In this document: positions 1-12,455 of the stretch, one piece after another
Layout of the letters: every line of letters starts with the position of its first letter
How positions within the stretch are numbered: the stretch's first letter is position 1
Source of the DNA: Panulirus ornatus
Taxonomy: Eukaryota > Arthropoda > Malacostraca > Decapoda > Palinuridae
NCBI RefSeq assembly: GCF_036320965.1
Contig: NC_092225.1
Coordinates: 6,815,383-6,879,382 of the forward strand
Length of the DNA stretch: 64,000 bases
Direction: 5' to 3'
The notes under the pieces: model-generated
What the model saw: the letters and a program-made list of their open reading frames with translations, nothing else
Told to the model about the DNA's origin: nothing
Databases searched by the model: none
Translations under genes and position numbers: made by a program

Positions 1-3000
1 CTTTTGTCCCGCCTGACTCTCGTCCCATGCCTCTCTCCCCTGTACTGCCTGACTCTCGTCTCAAGCCTCACCCTCCTGTCCTGCCTGACTGTCGTCCTAA
101 GCCTATCTCTCTTGTCCTGCTTGACTGTCGTTCCAAGACGCTCTCTTCTACCCAGCCTGACTCTCGTCCCAAGCTCTCTTTCTAGGGCTGCCTGACTCTC
201 GTCCCATGACTCTCTCTCCTGTCATGCCTGACTTTCGTCCAAGCTTCTCTCTCTCCTCTCTTGCGTGACTCTAGTCCCAGTACTCTCTCTCCTGTCCTGC
301 ATGACTCTCGTTCCAAGCCTCTCTCTCCTGTCCTGACTGACTCTCGTCCAAAGCTTCTCTCTACTGTAATGCAGGACCATCGTCACCAGCCTATCTCTCT
401 CCTGTCCTGCCTGACTCTCGTCCCAAGCCTCTCTCTCCTGTCCTGCTTCAATTTCGATCCCCTGCCTCACTCTCTTATCCTGATTGACACGGTCCAAAGC
501 CTCTCTCCCCTCTCCTGCCTGACTCTCGTCCCATTCTTTCTCCTGGCCTGCCTGACTCTCCTCCCAAGCCTCTCTCTCTTGTCCTCCCTGACTCTCGTCC
601 CAGGCCTCTCTCTCGTGTCCTGCCTGACTCTCCTCCCAAGTCTCTCTCTCCTTTCCTGCCTGATTTTCCTCCCAAGCCTCTCTCTCCTGTCCTGCCTGAC
701 TCCTGTCCCAAGCTTTTCTCTCTTGTCCTTCTTGGCTCTCGTCTCAAGCCTCTATCTCCTATTAGACTGAATCTCGTCCATAGCCCTTCTCTCCTACCCT
801 GTCTGACTCTCTCCCAAGACTCTCTCTCCTGTCCTGCCTGACTCTCGTCCCAAGGGTCTCTCTCCTCTCCTGCCTGACTCTCGTCCCAGTCCTCTCTATC
901 CTGTTCTGACTGACTCTCCTCCCAAGTCTGTATGTCCTAATTACTTAACTCTAACTCCAAGCCCCTCTCTCCGACCCTTCGTGACTCTCGTCCCAAGCCT
1001 CTCTCCCCTGTCCTGCATGACTGTCTTCAGAAGCCTCTCTCTCTTGTCCTGCCTGACTCTCGTCCCAAGCATCTATCTCCTCTCTTGCCTGACTCTCGTC
1101 CCAAGTCTCTCTCTCCTGTCCTGCCTGGCTCTTTTCCAAAGCCTCTCTCTCCTCTCCTGCCTGACTCTCGTCCCAAACCTCTCTCTCTGGTCCTGCCTAA
1201 ATCTCGTCTCTCTCCTGTCCTGCATGACTCTCGTTCCAAGCCTCTCTTTCCTGTCCTGCCTGACACTCGTTCCAGGACTCTATCTCCTCTACTGTCTAAC
1301 TCTCGTCCTAACACTCTCTCCTGTACTGCCTGACTATCGTCCCAAGCCTCTCTCTCCTGTCCTGCCTGACTCTAGTCCCAAGCTTCTCTCTCCTGTCCTG
1401 GCTGACTCTCGTCCCAAGCTTTTCTCTCCTATCTTGCCTGACACTAGTCCCAAGCCTCTGTCTCTTGACCTGCCTGACTGTAGTCCCAAGCCTCTTACTC
1501 CTGTCTTGCCTGACTCTCGTCCCACACCTCCCTCTCTTGTCCTGGCTGACTTTCGTCCCCAGCCTCTCTTTTCTGTCCTGCCTGACTCTCGTCCCAAGCC
1601 TCTTTCTCCTACATACCTGACTCTCGTCCCAAGCCCTTTTCTCTTACCCTGCCTGACACTCGACCCAAGCCTCTCTCTCCTGTCCTGCCTGACTCTCGTC
1701 CCAAGCCTCCCTCTCCTCTCCTGCCTGACTGTTGTCCTAAGCCTTTATCTCCTGTCCTGCCTGACACTCTGCCCAAGCGTCTGTCTCCTCTCTTGCCTGA
1801 ATCTTGTCCCAAGTCTCTCTCTCCCGTCCTTCCTGACTCTCGTCTCAAGAATCTCTCTTCTGTCCTCCCTGACTCTCATCCTAAGCCTCTTTCTCCTGTC
1901 CTGCGTGACTGTCATCCCAAGCCTCTCTCTCCTGTCCTTCCTGACTTTCATCCCAAATTTCTCTCTCCTCTCCTGCCTGATTCATGTCCGAAGCCTCTCT
2001 CTCCTTTCGTGCCTGACTCTCTCCTCAAGCGTCTCTCTCCTATCCTGCCTGTCTCTCGTCCCAAATCTCTCTCTCCTGTCCTGCCTGACTATCGTCCCAA
2101 GACTTTCTCGCCTGTCCTGCCTGACTCTCTTCCCAAGGCTCTCTCTCCTGTCCTGACTGACTCTCGTCCCAAGCTTTTCTTTCCTATCTTGCCTGACACT
2201 AGTCCTAGGCTCTATATCCTGTCCTGCCTGACTCTCGTCCGAAGACTCTCTCTCGTGTCCTGCCTGCCTCTCGTCCGAAACCTCCCTCTCCTGTTCTGCC
2301 TGACTCTCCTCCCAAGCCTCTCTCTCTTGTCCTGCCTAACTCTCGTCCCAAGCGTCTTACTTCTGTCTAACCTGACTCTCGTCACAAACCTCCCTCTCTT
2401 GTCCTGGCTGACTCTCGTCCCCAGCATCTCCCTGCTGTCCTGCCTGAATCTCGTCCCATGCCTCTCTCTACTGTCCTGCCTGACTCTCGTCCCAAGCCCT
2501 TCTCTCCACCCTTGCCTGACTCTCGTCCCAAGCCTATTTCTCCTGCCATACCTGACTCTCGTCTCAAGCCATTCTCTCCTGTCCTGTCTGATTCTAGTCC
2601 CAAATCTCTCTCTCCTGTCCTGCCTGACTCTGGTCCAATACCTCGCTCTCCTGTTCTGCCTGACTCTCGTCCAAAGCCTCTATCTCTTGTCCTGCTTGAC
2701 TCTCGTCCCAAGCCACTCTCTCCTGTCCTGCCTGACTCTTGTCCCAAGTGTCTCTCTCCTGTCCTGCCTGACTATCGTCCAAAGCCTCTATCTCCTGTCG
2801 TGCCAGACTCTCGTCCCAAGCCTCTCTCTCCTGTCCAGTCTGATTCTTTTCCAAAACCCCTCTCTCCTCTCATGCCTGACTGTCGTCCCAAGCATCTCTC
2901 TCCTGTCCTGACTGACTCACCTCAAGCCTCTCTCTCCTATCATGCCTGACTCTCGTACCAACCCTGTATCTTCTGTCCTACCTAACTCTCGTATCAGGGC

Positions 3001-3221
3001 TCTTTCTCCTGTCCTGCAAAACTCTCGTCCTAAGCCTTTCTCTCCTGTCCAGCCTGGCTCTCGTCCCAAGACTCTCCCTCCTGTCCTGCCTGACTCACGT
3101 CAAAAACCCCTCTCTCCTACCCTCCATTATTCTCGTACCAAGCCTCTCTCTCCTTTCCTGTCTGACTCTCATCCCAGCTCCCTCTTTCCTACCCTGCTTG
3201 ACTATCGTCCGAAGCCTCTCC
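1..3221 (+). repeat. Diverged satellite block, paralogous to about 51.2-55.3 kb
   Basis: The units here are more varied than in the 8-17 kb or 34-43 kb blocks. Rare variant units recur in the same order about 51-52 kb further right. ATTTCGATCC is at 451 and 51,191. ATTAGACTGAATCTCG is at 761 and 51,504. The CGACCCTTCGTGAC-like unit is at about 971 and 51,741. TCGTCCGAAACCTCCC is at 2,271 and 53,805. CATGCCTGACTCTCGTACC is at 2,941 and 55,015. The offset grows from 50,740 to 52,074, consistent with extra duplications such as the 538-bp one in the right copy. No coding content is supported. Confidence 0.85.
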
Positions 3222-5803
3222 CATGTCGAGCCTGACTCTCGTCCCAAGCCTCTCTCTCCGGTCCTGCCTGACTCTCGTCCCAAGCCTCTCTCTCCTGTAT
3301 TGCCTGACTCTCGTCCCAAGCCTCTCTTTCCTGCTCTGCATGACATTCGTTTCAGGGCTCTATCTCTTGTCCTCCCTGACTCTCGTCCTAACACTCTCTC
3401 TCCTGTCTTGCCTGACTCTCGGTCCAAGCCTCTCTCTCCTACACTGCCTGACCGTCGTCAAAAGAATCTCTCTCCTATCCTGCCTGACTCGCTCGTCAAG
3501 CCTCTCTCTCTCTCCTGTCCTGCTTGACTCTCGTCCCAAGCTATTCTCCCCTGTCCTGCCCGACTCTTGTCCCAATCCTCTCTCCTTTCCAACCAGACTC
3601 TCGTCCCATCCCTCTCTCTTCTGTCCTGCCTAACTCTCGTCCCAACCCCCTATCTCCCACTGAGCCTGACTCTCGTCCCAAGCTCTCTTTCCAGGCCTGC
3701 CTGACTCTCGTCCCATGAATCTCTCTCCTGTCATTCATGACTCTCGTCCCAAGCTTCTCTCTCCTGTCCTACCTGACTCTCCTCCCAAGCCTCTCTCTCC
3801 TGTCTTGCATGACTCTCGTCCGAAGCCTCTATCTCCTCTCCCGTCTGACTCTCGTCCCAAGCCTCTCTCCCCTGTCCTGCCTGACTCCTGTCCCGAGCTT
3901 CTCTCTCTTGTCCTTCTTGACTCTCCTCCTAAGCCTCTTTCTCCTACTTGCCTGACTCTTGCCCATATATCTTCTCTCTAACACTGCCTAACTCTCGTCT
4001 AAAGTCTCTCTCTCCTGTCCTGCCTGACTCTCGTCCCAAGCCTCCCTCTCCTGTCCTGCCTGACTCTCGTCCTAAGCCAATCTTTCCTGTACTGCCTGAA
4101 TATTGACGGAAGCCCCTCTCTCCTACCCTACATGATTCTCGTTCCAAGGCTCTCTGTTCTTTCCTGCCTTTCTCTTGTCCCAAGCCCCTCTCTCCTACCA
4201 TGCCTGACTCTCGTCCAAAGCCCCTCTCTTGTCGAATTTGACTCTCGTCCCAAGCCATTCTCTCCTCTCCTGACTGACTCTCGTCCTAGTCCTATCTCTC
4301 CTGTCCTGACTGACTCTCGTCCCAAGCCTGTCTCTCCTAATTGCCTGACTCTCGTTCCAAGCCCTTCTCTCCCAACCTTTCTGACTCTCGTCCCAAGCCT
4401 CTCTCTCCTGTCCTGCCTGTCTGTCGTCCGAAGAATCTCTCTCCTGTCCTGCCTTACTCTCGTCCCAAGCGTCTACATCCTCTCTTGCCTGACACTCGTT
4501 CCAAGCCTATTTCTCCTGTCCTGCCTGACTGTCATCCCAAGCATCTCTATCCTGTCCTGCCTGATTCTTATTCCAAACCTGTGTCTTCTCTCCTGCCTGA
4601 CTCTCGTCCCAAGCCTCTCTATCCTGCCGTGCCTGACTCTCTCCTCATGGCTCTCACTCCTATCCTGCCTGACTCTGGTCCCAAGTCTCTATCTCCTTTC
4701 CTGCTTGACTATCATCCCAAGAATATCTCTCCTGTCCTGCCTCACTCTCGTCCTAACTGCCTCTCTCCTACCCTCTATGACTCTCGTCCCAAGCCTCTCT
4801 CCTGTCGAGCCTGACTCTCGTCCCAAGTCTCTCTCTCTTGTCCCGCATGACTCTTTTCCCAAATCTCTCTCTCCTGTCCTGACTGACTGTCGTCCTAAAC
4901 CTATCTCTACGGTTCTGCCTGACTCTCGTCCCAAGCCTCTCTCTCCTATCCAGCCTGACTCTCGTCCCAAGCCTCTCTTTCCTGTCCTGCCTGACACTCG
5001 TCCCATGACTCTATCTCCTGTCCTGCCTGACTCTCGTCCTAACCCTCTCTCTTCTGTCCTGCCTGGCTCTCGTCCAAAGCATCTCTCTCCTACCCTGCCT
5101 GACCGTCGTCCCATGCCTCTCTCTTCTGTCCTGCCTAACTCTCGTCACAGCCCCCTATCTCCCACCAAGCCTGACTCTCGTCCCAAGCTCTCTTTCCAGG
5201 CCTGCCTGACTCTCGTCCCATGAATCTCTCTCCTGTCATTCATGACTCTCGTCCCAAGCTTCTCTCTCCTGTCCTACCTGACTCTCCTCCCAAGACTCTC
5301 TCTCCTGTCCTGCCTGACTCTCGTCCGAAGCCTCTATCTCCTCTGCCGTCTGACTCTCGTCCCAAGCCTCTCTCCTGTCGAGCCTGACTCTCGTCCCAAG
5401 CCTCTCTATCCTATCCTGCCTGACTCTCGTCCCAAACCTCTCTCTACGGTCCTGCCTGACTCTCGTCCCAAGCCTCTCTCTCCTATCCAGCCTGACTCTC
5501 GTCCCAAGCCTCTCTTTCCTGTCCTGCCTAACACTCGTCCCATGATTCTATCTCCTGTCCTGCCTGACTCTCGCCCTAACCCTCTCTCTTCTGTCGTGCC
5601 TGGCTCTCGTCCAAAGCATCTCTCTCCTAACCTGCCTGACCGTCGTCCCAAGCCTCTCCCTCCTGTCCTGGCTGACTCTCTCGTCAAGCCTCTCTCTGAT
5701 GTCCTGCCTGACTCTCGTTCCAAGCTTTTCTCCCCTGTCCACCATGACTCTAGTCCAAAGCCTCTCTCTCCTGTCCTGCTTGACTCTCGTCCGAAGCCTC
5801 TCT
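3222..5803 (+). repeat. Higher-order cycle, 2,582 bp
   Basis: Bounded by the landmark CATGTCGAGCCT at 3,222 and 5,804. Further landmarks follow in order: CCCATGAATCTCTCTCC near 3,714, GCCTGAATATTG at 4,094, GTCGAATTTGACTC near 4,233, CCTAATTGCCTGAC near 4,339, CCAAACCTGTGTCTTCTC near 4,577, CCTGTCGAGC at 4,801, TCTACGGTTCTGCC near 4,906 and CTGACACTCGTCCCATGAC near 4,990. Around 5,100-5,400 it re-enters an earlier part of the cycle (a second CCCATGAATCTCTCTCC near 5,217), so the cycle is rearranged. It matches the next copy at an offset of 2,578-2,582 (4,094 to 6,672; 4,801 to 7,379). Confidence 0.8.
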
Positions 5804-8800
5804 CATGTCGAGCCTAACTCTCGTCTCAAGCCTCTATCTCCGGTCCTGCCTGACTCTCGTCCCAAGCCTCTCTCTCCTGTCCTGCCTGACTCTCATCCCA
5901 AGCTTCTCTTTCCTGCCCTGCTTGACAATCGTTTCAGGACTCTATCTCTTGTCCTGCCTGACTCTCGTCCTAACACTCTCCCTCCTGTCCTGCCTGACTC
6001 TCGTCCCAAGCCTCTCTCTCCTACACTGCCTGACCGTCGTCAAAAGCCTCTCTCTCCTGTCCTGCCTGACTCGCTTGTCAAGCATCTCTCTCCTGTACTG
6101 CTTGACTCTCGTTGGAAGCTATTTTCACCTGTCCTGCGTGACTCTTTTCCCAATCCTCTCTCTCCTTTCCTGCCTGACTCTCGTCCCATGCCTCTTTCTT
6201 CTGTCCTGCCTAACTCTCGTCCCAACCCCCTTTCTCCTACCAAGCCTGACTCTCGTCCCAAGCTCTCTTTCCAGGCCTGCCTAACTCTCGTCCCATGAAT
6301 CTCTCTCCTGTCATTCATGACTCTCTTCCCAAGCCTCTCTCTCCTGTCCTACCTGACTCTCCTCCCAAGCCTCTCTCTCCTGTCCTGCCTGACTCTCGTC
6401 CGAAGCCTCTATCTCCTCTCCCGTCTCTCTCGTCCCAAGCCTCTCTCCCATGTCCTGACTGATTCCTGTCCCAAGCTTCTCTCTCTTGTCCTTCTTGACT
6501 CTCCTCCCAAGCCTCTTTCTCCTAATTGCCTGACTCTCATCCATAGATCTTCTCTCCAACCCTGCCTGACTCTCGTCCCAAGCCTCTCTCTCCTGTCCTG
6601 CCTGACTCTCGTCCCAAGCCTCCTTCTCCTGTCCTGCCTGACTCTCGTCCCAAGCCAATCTCTCGTGTACTGCCTGAATATTGTCGGAAGCCCCTCTCTC
6701 CTACCCTACATGATTCTCGTTCCAAGCCTCTCTGTTCTTTTCTGCCTTACTCTCGTCCCAAGCCCCTCTCTCCTACCATGCCTGACTCTCGTACCAAGCC
6801 TCTCTCTTGTCGAATTTGACTCTCGTCCCAGGTCATTCTCTCCTCTCATGGCTGACTCTCGTCCCAGTCCTATCTCTCCTGTCCCGACTGACTCTCGTCC
6901 TAAGACTGTCTCTCCTAATTGACTGACTCTGGTTCCAAGCCCTTCTCTCCTACCCTTTCTGACTCTCGTCCCAAGCCTCTCTCTCCTGTCCTGCCTCTCT
7001 GTCGTCCGAATAATGTCTCTCCTGTCCTGCCTGACTCTCGTCCCATGCGTCTATCTCCTCTCTCGCCTGACACTCGTCCAAAGTCTCTCTCTCCGGTCCT
7101 GCCTGACTCTCGTCCCAAGCCTCTTTCTCCTGTCCTCCCTGCCTCTCGTCCCAAGCCTACTTCTCCTGTCCTGCCTGACTGTCATCACAAGACTCTCTAT
7201 CCTGTCCTGCCTGATTCTTGTTCCAAACCTGTGTCTTCTCTCCTGCCTGACTTTCGTCCCAAGTCTCTATCTCCTTTCCTGCTTGACTGTCTTCCCAAGA
7301 ATCTCTCTCCTGTCCTGCATCACTCTCGTTCTAACTCCCTTTCTCCTACCCTGCTTGACTTTCGTGCCAAGCCTCTCTCCTGTCGAGCCTGACTCTCGTC
7401 CCAAGCCTCTCTCTCCTGTTCTGCATGACTCTTTTCCCAAGCCTCTTTCTCCTGTCCTGCCTGGCTGTCGTCCCAAACCTCTCTCTACGGTCCTGCCTGA
7501 CTCTCGTCCCAAGCATCTCTCTCCTATCAAGCCTTACTCTCGTTCCAAGCCTCTCTTTCCTGTCCTGCCTGACACTCTTCCCATGACTCTATCTCCTGTC
7601 CTGCCTGACTCTCGCCCTAATCCTCTCTCTTCTGTCCTGCCTGGCTCTCGTCCAAAGCATCTCTCTCCTACCCTGCCTGACCGTCGTCCCAAGCCTCTCT
7701 CTCCTGTCATGACTGAATCTCTCGTCAAGCCTCTCTCTGATGTCCTGCCTGACTCTCCTCCCAACCTTTTCTCCCCTGTCCTGCCTGACTCTAGTCCAAA
7801 GCCTCTCTCTCCTGTCCTGCCTGACTGTCGTCCCAACCTCTCTCTTCTGTCCTGCCCGACTCTCGTCGCAACCATTTCTCTCCTGTACTGCCTGACTCTC
7901 GTCCCAAGACTCTCCCTTCTGTCCTGACTGACTGTAGTCCCAACCCTTTCTCTCTTGTCCTGCTTGACTCTCGTCCCAACCTCCTCTCTCCTACCCAGCC
8001 TGCCTCTCGTCCCAAGCTCTCTTTCCATGGCTACTTGACTCTCGTCCCATGACTCTCTTGTCATGCCTGACTTTCGTCGCAAGCTTCTCTCTCCTGTTCT
8101 GCATAACTCTGGTCCCAGTCCTCTCTCTCCTGTCCTGCATGACTCTCGTTTCAAGCATCTCTCTCCTGTCCTGACTGACTCTCGTCCAAAGCCTCTCTCT
8201 CCTGCAAAGCCTGACCCTCATACCCAGCCTCTCTCTCCTGTCCTGCCTGACTCTCGTCCCAAGTCTCTCTCTCCTGTCCTGCCGATTCTCGTCCAATACC
8301 TCGCTCTCATGTTCTGCCTGACTCTCGTCCCAAGCCTCTCTCTCTTGTCCTGCTTGACTCTCGTCCCAAGCCTCTCTCTCCTGTCCTGCATGACTCTCGT
8401 CCCATGTCTCTCTCTCATGTCCTGCCTGACAATCGTCCCAAGCCTCTCTCTCCGGCCATGTCACACTCTCGTCCCAAGTCTCTCTCTCCTGTCCTGCCTG
8501 ACTATCGTCCAAAGCCTCTCTCTCCTGTCGTGACAGACTCTCGTTCCAAGCCTCTCTCTCCTGTCCAGTCTGACACTAGTCCCAAGCCCCACTCTCCTCT
8601 CATGCCTGACTGTCGTCCCAAGCATCTATGTCCTGTCCTGACTGACTCACCTCAAGCCTCTATCTCCTCTCATGCCTGACTCTCGTACCCACCCTCTATC
8701 TACTGTCCTTCCTAACTCTCGTATCAGGCCTCTTTCTCCTGTCCTGCAAAACTCTCGTCCCAAGCCTCTCTCTCCTGTCCAGCCTGGCTCTCGTCCCATG

Positions 8801-8951
8801 ACTCTCCCTCCTGTCCTGCCTGACTCACGTCAAAAACCCCTCTCTCCTACCCTCTATTATTATCGTACCAATCCTCTATCTCCTGTCCTGTCTGACTCTC
8901 ATCCCAACTCCCTCTCTCCTACCCTGCTTGACTCTCGTCCGAAGCCACTCT
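5804..8951 (+). repeat. Near-complete higher-order cycle, 3,148 bp
   Basis: Best-preserved full cycle in the left half. After the CATGTCGAGCCT landmark at 5,804 come CATGAATCTCTCTCCTGTC (about 6,295), CATAGATCTTCTCTCC (about 6,542), GCCTGAATATTG (6,672), GTCGAATTTGACTC (about 6,808), CCTAATTGACTGAC (about 6,914), CCAAACCTGTGTCTTCTC (about 7,223), CTAACTCCCTTTCTCC (about 7,331), CTCTTTTCCCAA (about 7,428), TCTACGGTCCTGCC (about 7,484), CTGACACTCTTCCCATGAC (about 7,568), CAACCTTTTCTCCCC (about 7,762), TCCATGGCTACTTGAC (8,024) and CTCGTACCCACCCTC (about 8,686). The next CATGTGGAGCCT is at 8,952. About 88 units. Confidence 0.85.
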
Positions 8952-10703
8952 CATGTGGAGCCTGACTCTCGTCTCAAGCCTCACTCTCCGGTCCTGCCTG
9001 ACTCTCGTCCCAAGCCTCTCTCTCCTGTTCTGCCTGACTCTCGTCCCAAGTCTCTCTTTCCTGCCCTGCCTGACATTCGTTTTAGGACTCTATATCTTGT
9101 CCTGCCTGACTCTCGTCCTAGCACTCTCCCTCCTGTCCTGCCTGACTCTCGTCCCAAGCCTCTCTCTCCTACACTGCCTGACCGTCGTCAAAAGACTCTC
9201 TCTCCTGTCCTGCCTGACTCGCTCGTCAAGCCTCTGTCTCCTGTATTGCTTGACTCTCGTCCCAAGCTATTCTCCCCTGTCCTGCGTGACTCTTGTCCCA
9301 ATCCTCTCTCTCCTTTCCTGTCTGACTCTCGTCCCAAGCCTCTCTCTCCTGTACTGCCTGACTGTCGTCCCAACCTCTCTCTTCTGTCCTGCCCGACTCT
9401 CGTCGCAACCATTTCTCTCCTGTACTGCCTGATTCTCGTCCCAAGACTCTCCCTTCTGTCCTGACTGACTGTAGTCCCAACCCTTTCTCTCTTGTCCTGC
9501 TTGACTCTCCTCCCAACCTCCTCTCTCCTACCCAGCCTGCCTCTCGTCCCAAGCTCTCTTTCCATGGCTACTTGACTCTCGTCCCATGACTCTCTTGTCA
9601 TGCCTGACTTTCGTCCCAAGCTTCTCTCTCCTGTTCTGCATAACTCTGGTCCCAGTCCTCTCTCTCCTGTCCTGCATGACTCTCGTTTCAAGCATCTCTC
9701 TCCTGTCCTGACTGACTCTCGTCCAAAGCCTCTCTCTCCTGCAAAGCCTGACCCTCATACCCAGCCTCTCTCTCCTGTCCTGCCTGACTCTCGTCCCAAG
9801 TCTCTCTCTCCTGTCCTGCCGACTCTCGTCCAATACCTCGCTCTCATGTTCTGCTTGACTCTCGTCCCAAGCCTCTCTCTCCTGTCCTGCTTGACTCTCG
9901 TCCCAAGCCTCTCTCTCCTGTCCTGCATGACTCTCGTCCCATGTCTCTCTCTCATGTCCTGCCTGACAATCGTCCCAAGCCTCTCTCTCCGGCCATGTCA
10001 CACTCTCGTCCCAAGTCTCTCTCTCCTGTCCTGCCGATTCTCGTCCAATACCTCGCTCTCATGTTCTGCCTGACTCTCGTCCCAAGCCTCTCTCTCTTGT
10101 CCTGCTTGACTCTCGTCCCAAGCCTCTCTCTCCTGTCCTGCATGACTCTCGTCCCATGTCTCTCTCTCATGTCCTGCCTGACAATCGTCCCAAGCCTCTC
10201 TCTCCGGCCATGTCACACTCTCGTCCCAAGTCTCTCTCTCCTGTCCTGCCTGACTATCGTCCAAAGCCTCTCTCTCCTGTCGTGACAGACTCTCGTTCCA
10301 AGCCTCTCTCTCCTGTCCAGTCTGACACTAGTCCCAAGCCCCACTCTCCTCTCATGCCTGACTGTCGTCCCAAGCATCTATGTCCTGTCCTGACTGACTC
10401 ACCTCAAGCCTCTATCTCCTCTCATGCCTGACTCTCGTACCCACCCTCTATCTACTGTCCTTCCTAACTCTCGTATCAGGCCTCTTTCTCCTGTCCTGCA
10501 AAACTCTCGTCCCAAGCCTCTCTCTCCTGTCCAGCCTGGCTCTCGTCCCATGACTCTCCCTCCTGTCCTGCCTGACTCACGTCAAAAACCCCTCTCTCCT
10601 ACCCTCTATTATTATCGTACCAATCCTCTATCTCCTGTCCTGTCTGACTCTCATCCCAACTCCCTCTCTCCTACCCTGCTTGACTCTCGTCCGAAGCCAC
10701 TCT
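8952..10703 (+). repeat. Higher-order copy, 1,752 bp
   Basis: Bounded by CATGTGGAGCCT at 8,952 and 10,704. It contains TCCATGGCTACTTGAC (CCATGG at 9,562) but lacks the GCCTGAATATTG to CAAGCTTTTCTCCCC part of the full cycle. Near 9,345 it passes straight from the first part of the cycle into the units that precede TCCATGGCTAC. It therefore looks like a deletion derivative of the ~3.1-kb cycle. It is nearly identical to the next copy and includes the internal 215-bp duplication. Confidence 0.9.
9821..10250 (+). repeat. Internal 215-bp tandem duplication
   Basis: The unit beginning GACTCTCGTCCAATACC at 9,821 recurs as GATTCTCGTCCAATACC at 10,036, and the following units repeat in the same order, giving an exact 215-bp shift (six units minus 1 bp). 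The cycle ending at 8,951 has this stretch only once (near 8,284), as does the copy at 12,456-13,993. This explains the 1,752 versus 1,537/1,538-bp periods. Confidence 0.9.
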
Positions 10704-12455
10704 CATGTGGAGCCTGACTCTCGTCTCAAGCCTCACTCTCCGGTCCTGCCTGACTCTCGTCCCAAGCCTCTCTCTCCTGTTCTGCCTGACTCTCGTCCCA
10801 AGTCTCTCTTTCCTGCCCTGCCTGACATTCGTTTTAGGACTCTATCTCTTGTCCTGCCTGACTCTCGTCCTAGCACTCTCCCTCCTGTCCTGCCTGACTC
10901 TCGTCCCAAGCCTCTCTCTCCTACACTGCCTGACCGTCGTCAAAAGACTCTCTCTCCTGTCCTGCCTGACTCGCTCGTCAAGCCTCTGTCTCCTGCATTG
11001 CTTGACTCTCGTCCCAAGCTATTCTCCCCTGTCCTGCGTGACTCTTGTCCCAATCCTCTCTCTCCTTTCCTGTCTGACTCTCGTCCCAAGCCTCTCTCTC
11101 CTGTACTGCCTGACTGTCGTCCCAACCTCTCTCTTCTGTCCTGCCCGACTCTCGTCGCAACCATTTCTCTCCTGTACTGCCTGATTCTCGTCCCAAGACT
11201 CTCCCTTCTGTCCTGACTGACTGTAGTCCCAACCCTTTCTCTCTTGTCCTGCTTGACTCTCCTCCCAACCTCCTCTCTCCTACCCAGCCTGCCTCTCGTC
11301 CCAAGCTCTCTTTCCATGGCTACTTGACTCTCGTCCCATGACTCTCTTGTCATGCCTGACTTTCGTCCCAAGCTTCTCTCTCCTGTTCTGCATAACTCTG
11401 GTCCCAGTCCTCTCTCTCCTGTCCTGCATGACTCTCGTTTCAAGCATCTCTCTCCTGTCCTGACTGACTCTCGTCCAAAGCCTCTCTCTCCTGCAAAGCC
11501 TGACCCTCATACCCAGCCTCTCTCTCCTGTCCTGCCTGACTCTCGTCCCAAGTCTCTCTCTCCTGTCCTGCCGACTCTCGTCCAATACCTCGCTCTCATG
11601 TTCTGCTTGACTCTCGTCCCAAGCCTCTCTCTCCTGTCCTGCTTGACTCTCGTCCCAAGCCTCTCTCTCCTGTCCTGCATGACTCTCGTCCCATGTCTCT
11701 CTCTCATGTCTCGCCTGACAATCGTCCCAAGCCTCTCTCTCCGGCCATGTCACACTCTCGTCCCAAGTCTCTCTCTCCTGTCCTGCCGACTCTCGTCCAA
11801 TACCTCGCTCTCATGTTCTGCCTGACTCTCGTCCCAAGCCTCTCTCTCTTGTCCTGCTTGACTCTCGTCCCAAGCCTCTCTCTCCTGTCCTGCATGACTC
11901 TCGTCCCATGTCTCTCTCTCATGTCCTGCCTGACAATCGTCCCAAGCCTCTCTCTCCGGCCATGTCACACTCTCGTCCCAAGTCTCTCTCTCCTGTCCTG
12001 CCTGACTATCGTCCAAAGCCTCTCTCTCCTGTCGTGACAGACTCTCGTTCCAAGCCTCTCTCTCCTGTCCAGTCTGACACTAGTCCCAAGCCCCACTCTC
12101 CTCTCATGCCTGACTGTCGTCCCAAGCATCTATGTCCTGTCCTGACTGACTCACCTCAAGCCTCTATCTCCTCTCATGCCTGACTCTCGTACCCACCCTC
12201 TATCTACTGTCCTTCCTAACTCTCGTATCAGGCCTCTTTCTCCTGTCCTGCAAAACTCTCGTCCCAAGCCTCTCTCTCCTGTCCAGCCTGGCTCTCGTCC
12301 CATGACTCTCCCTCCTGTCCTGCCTGACTCACGTCAAAAACCCCTCTCTCCTACCCTCTATTATTATCGTACCAATCCTCTATCTCCTGTCCTGTCTGAC
12401 TCTCATCCCAACTCCCTCTCTCCTACCCTGCTTGACTCTCGTCCGAAGCCACTCT
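10704..12455 (+). repeat. Higher-order copy, 1,752 bp, near-identical to the previous one
   Basis: Bounded by CATGTGGAGCCT at 10,704 and 12,456. It follows the copy at 8,952 with the same length and the same internal duplication. Differences I could see are single bases: TGTATTGCTTGAC becomes TGCATTGCTTGAC near 10,994, and ATGTCCTGCCTGAC becomes ATGTCTCGCCTGAC near 11,707. Such identity implies a very recent duplication, or a duplicated stretch of assembly. Confidence 0.9.
11573..12002 (+). repeat. Internal 215-bp tandem duplication, second instance
   Basis: GACTCTCGTCCAATACC occurs at 11,573 and again at 11,788, the same 215-bp step as at 9,821. Its presence at the same place in two adjacent higher-order copies shows that the 215-bp event came before duplication of the 1,752-bp copy. 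Confidence 0.9.

Noticed and set aside
8021..8040. CCATGG and other restriction-like palindromes as regulatory sites
   Set aside because: They are variants of the ordinary unit that recur with the higher-order copies, and nothing around them suggests a promoter.
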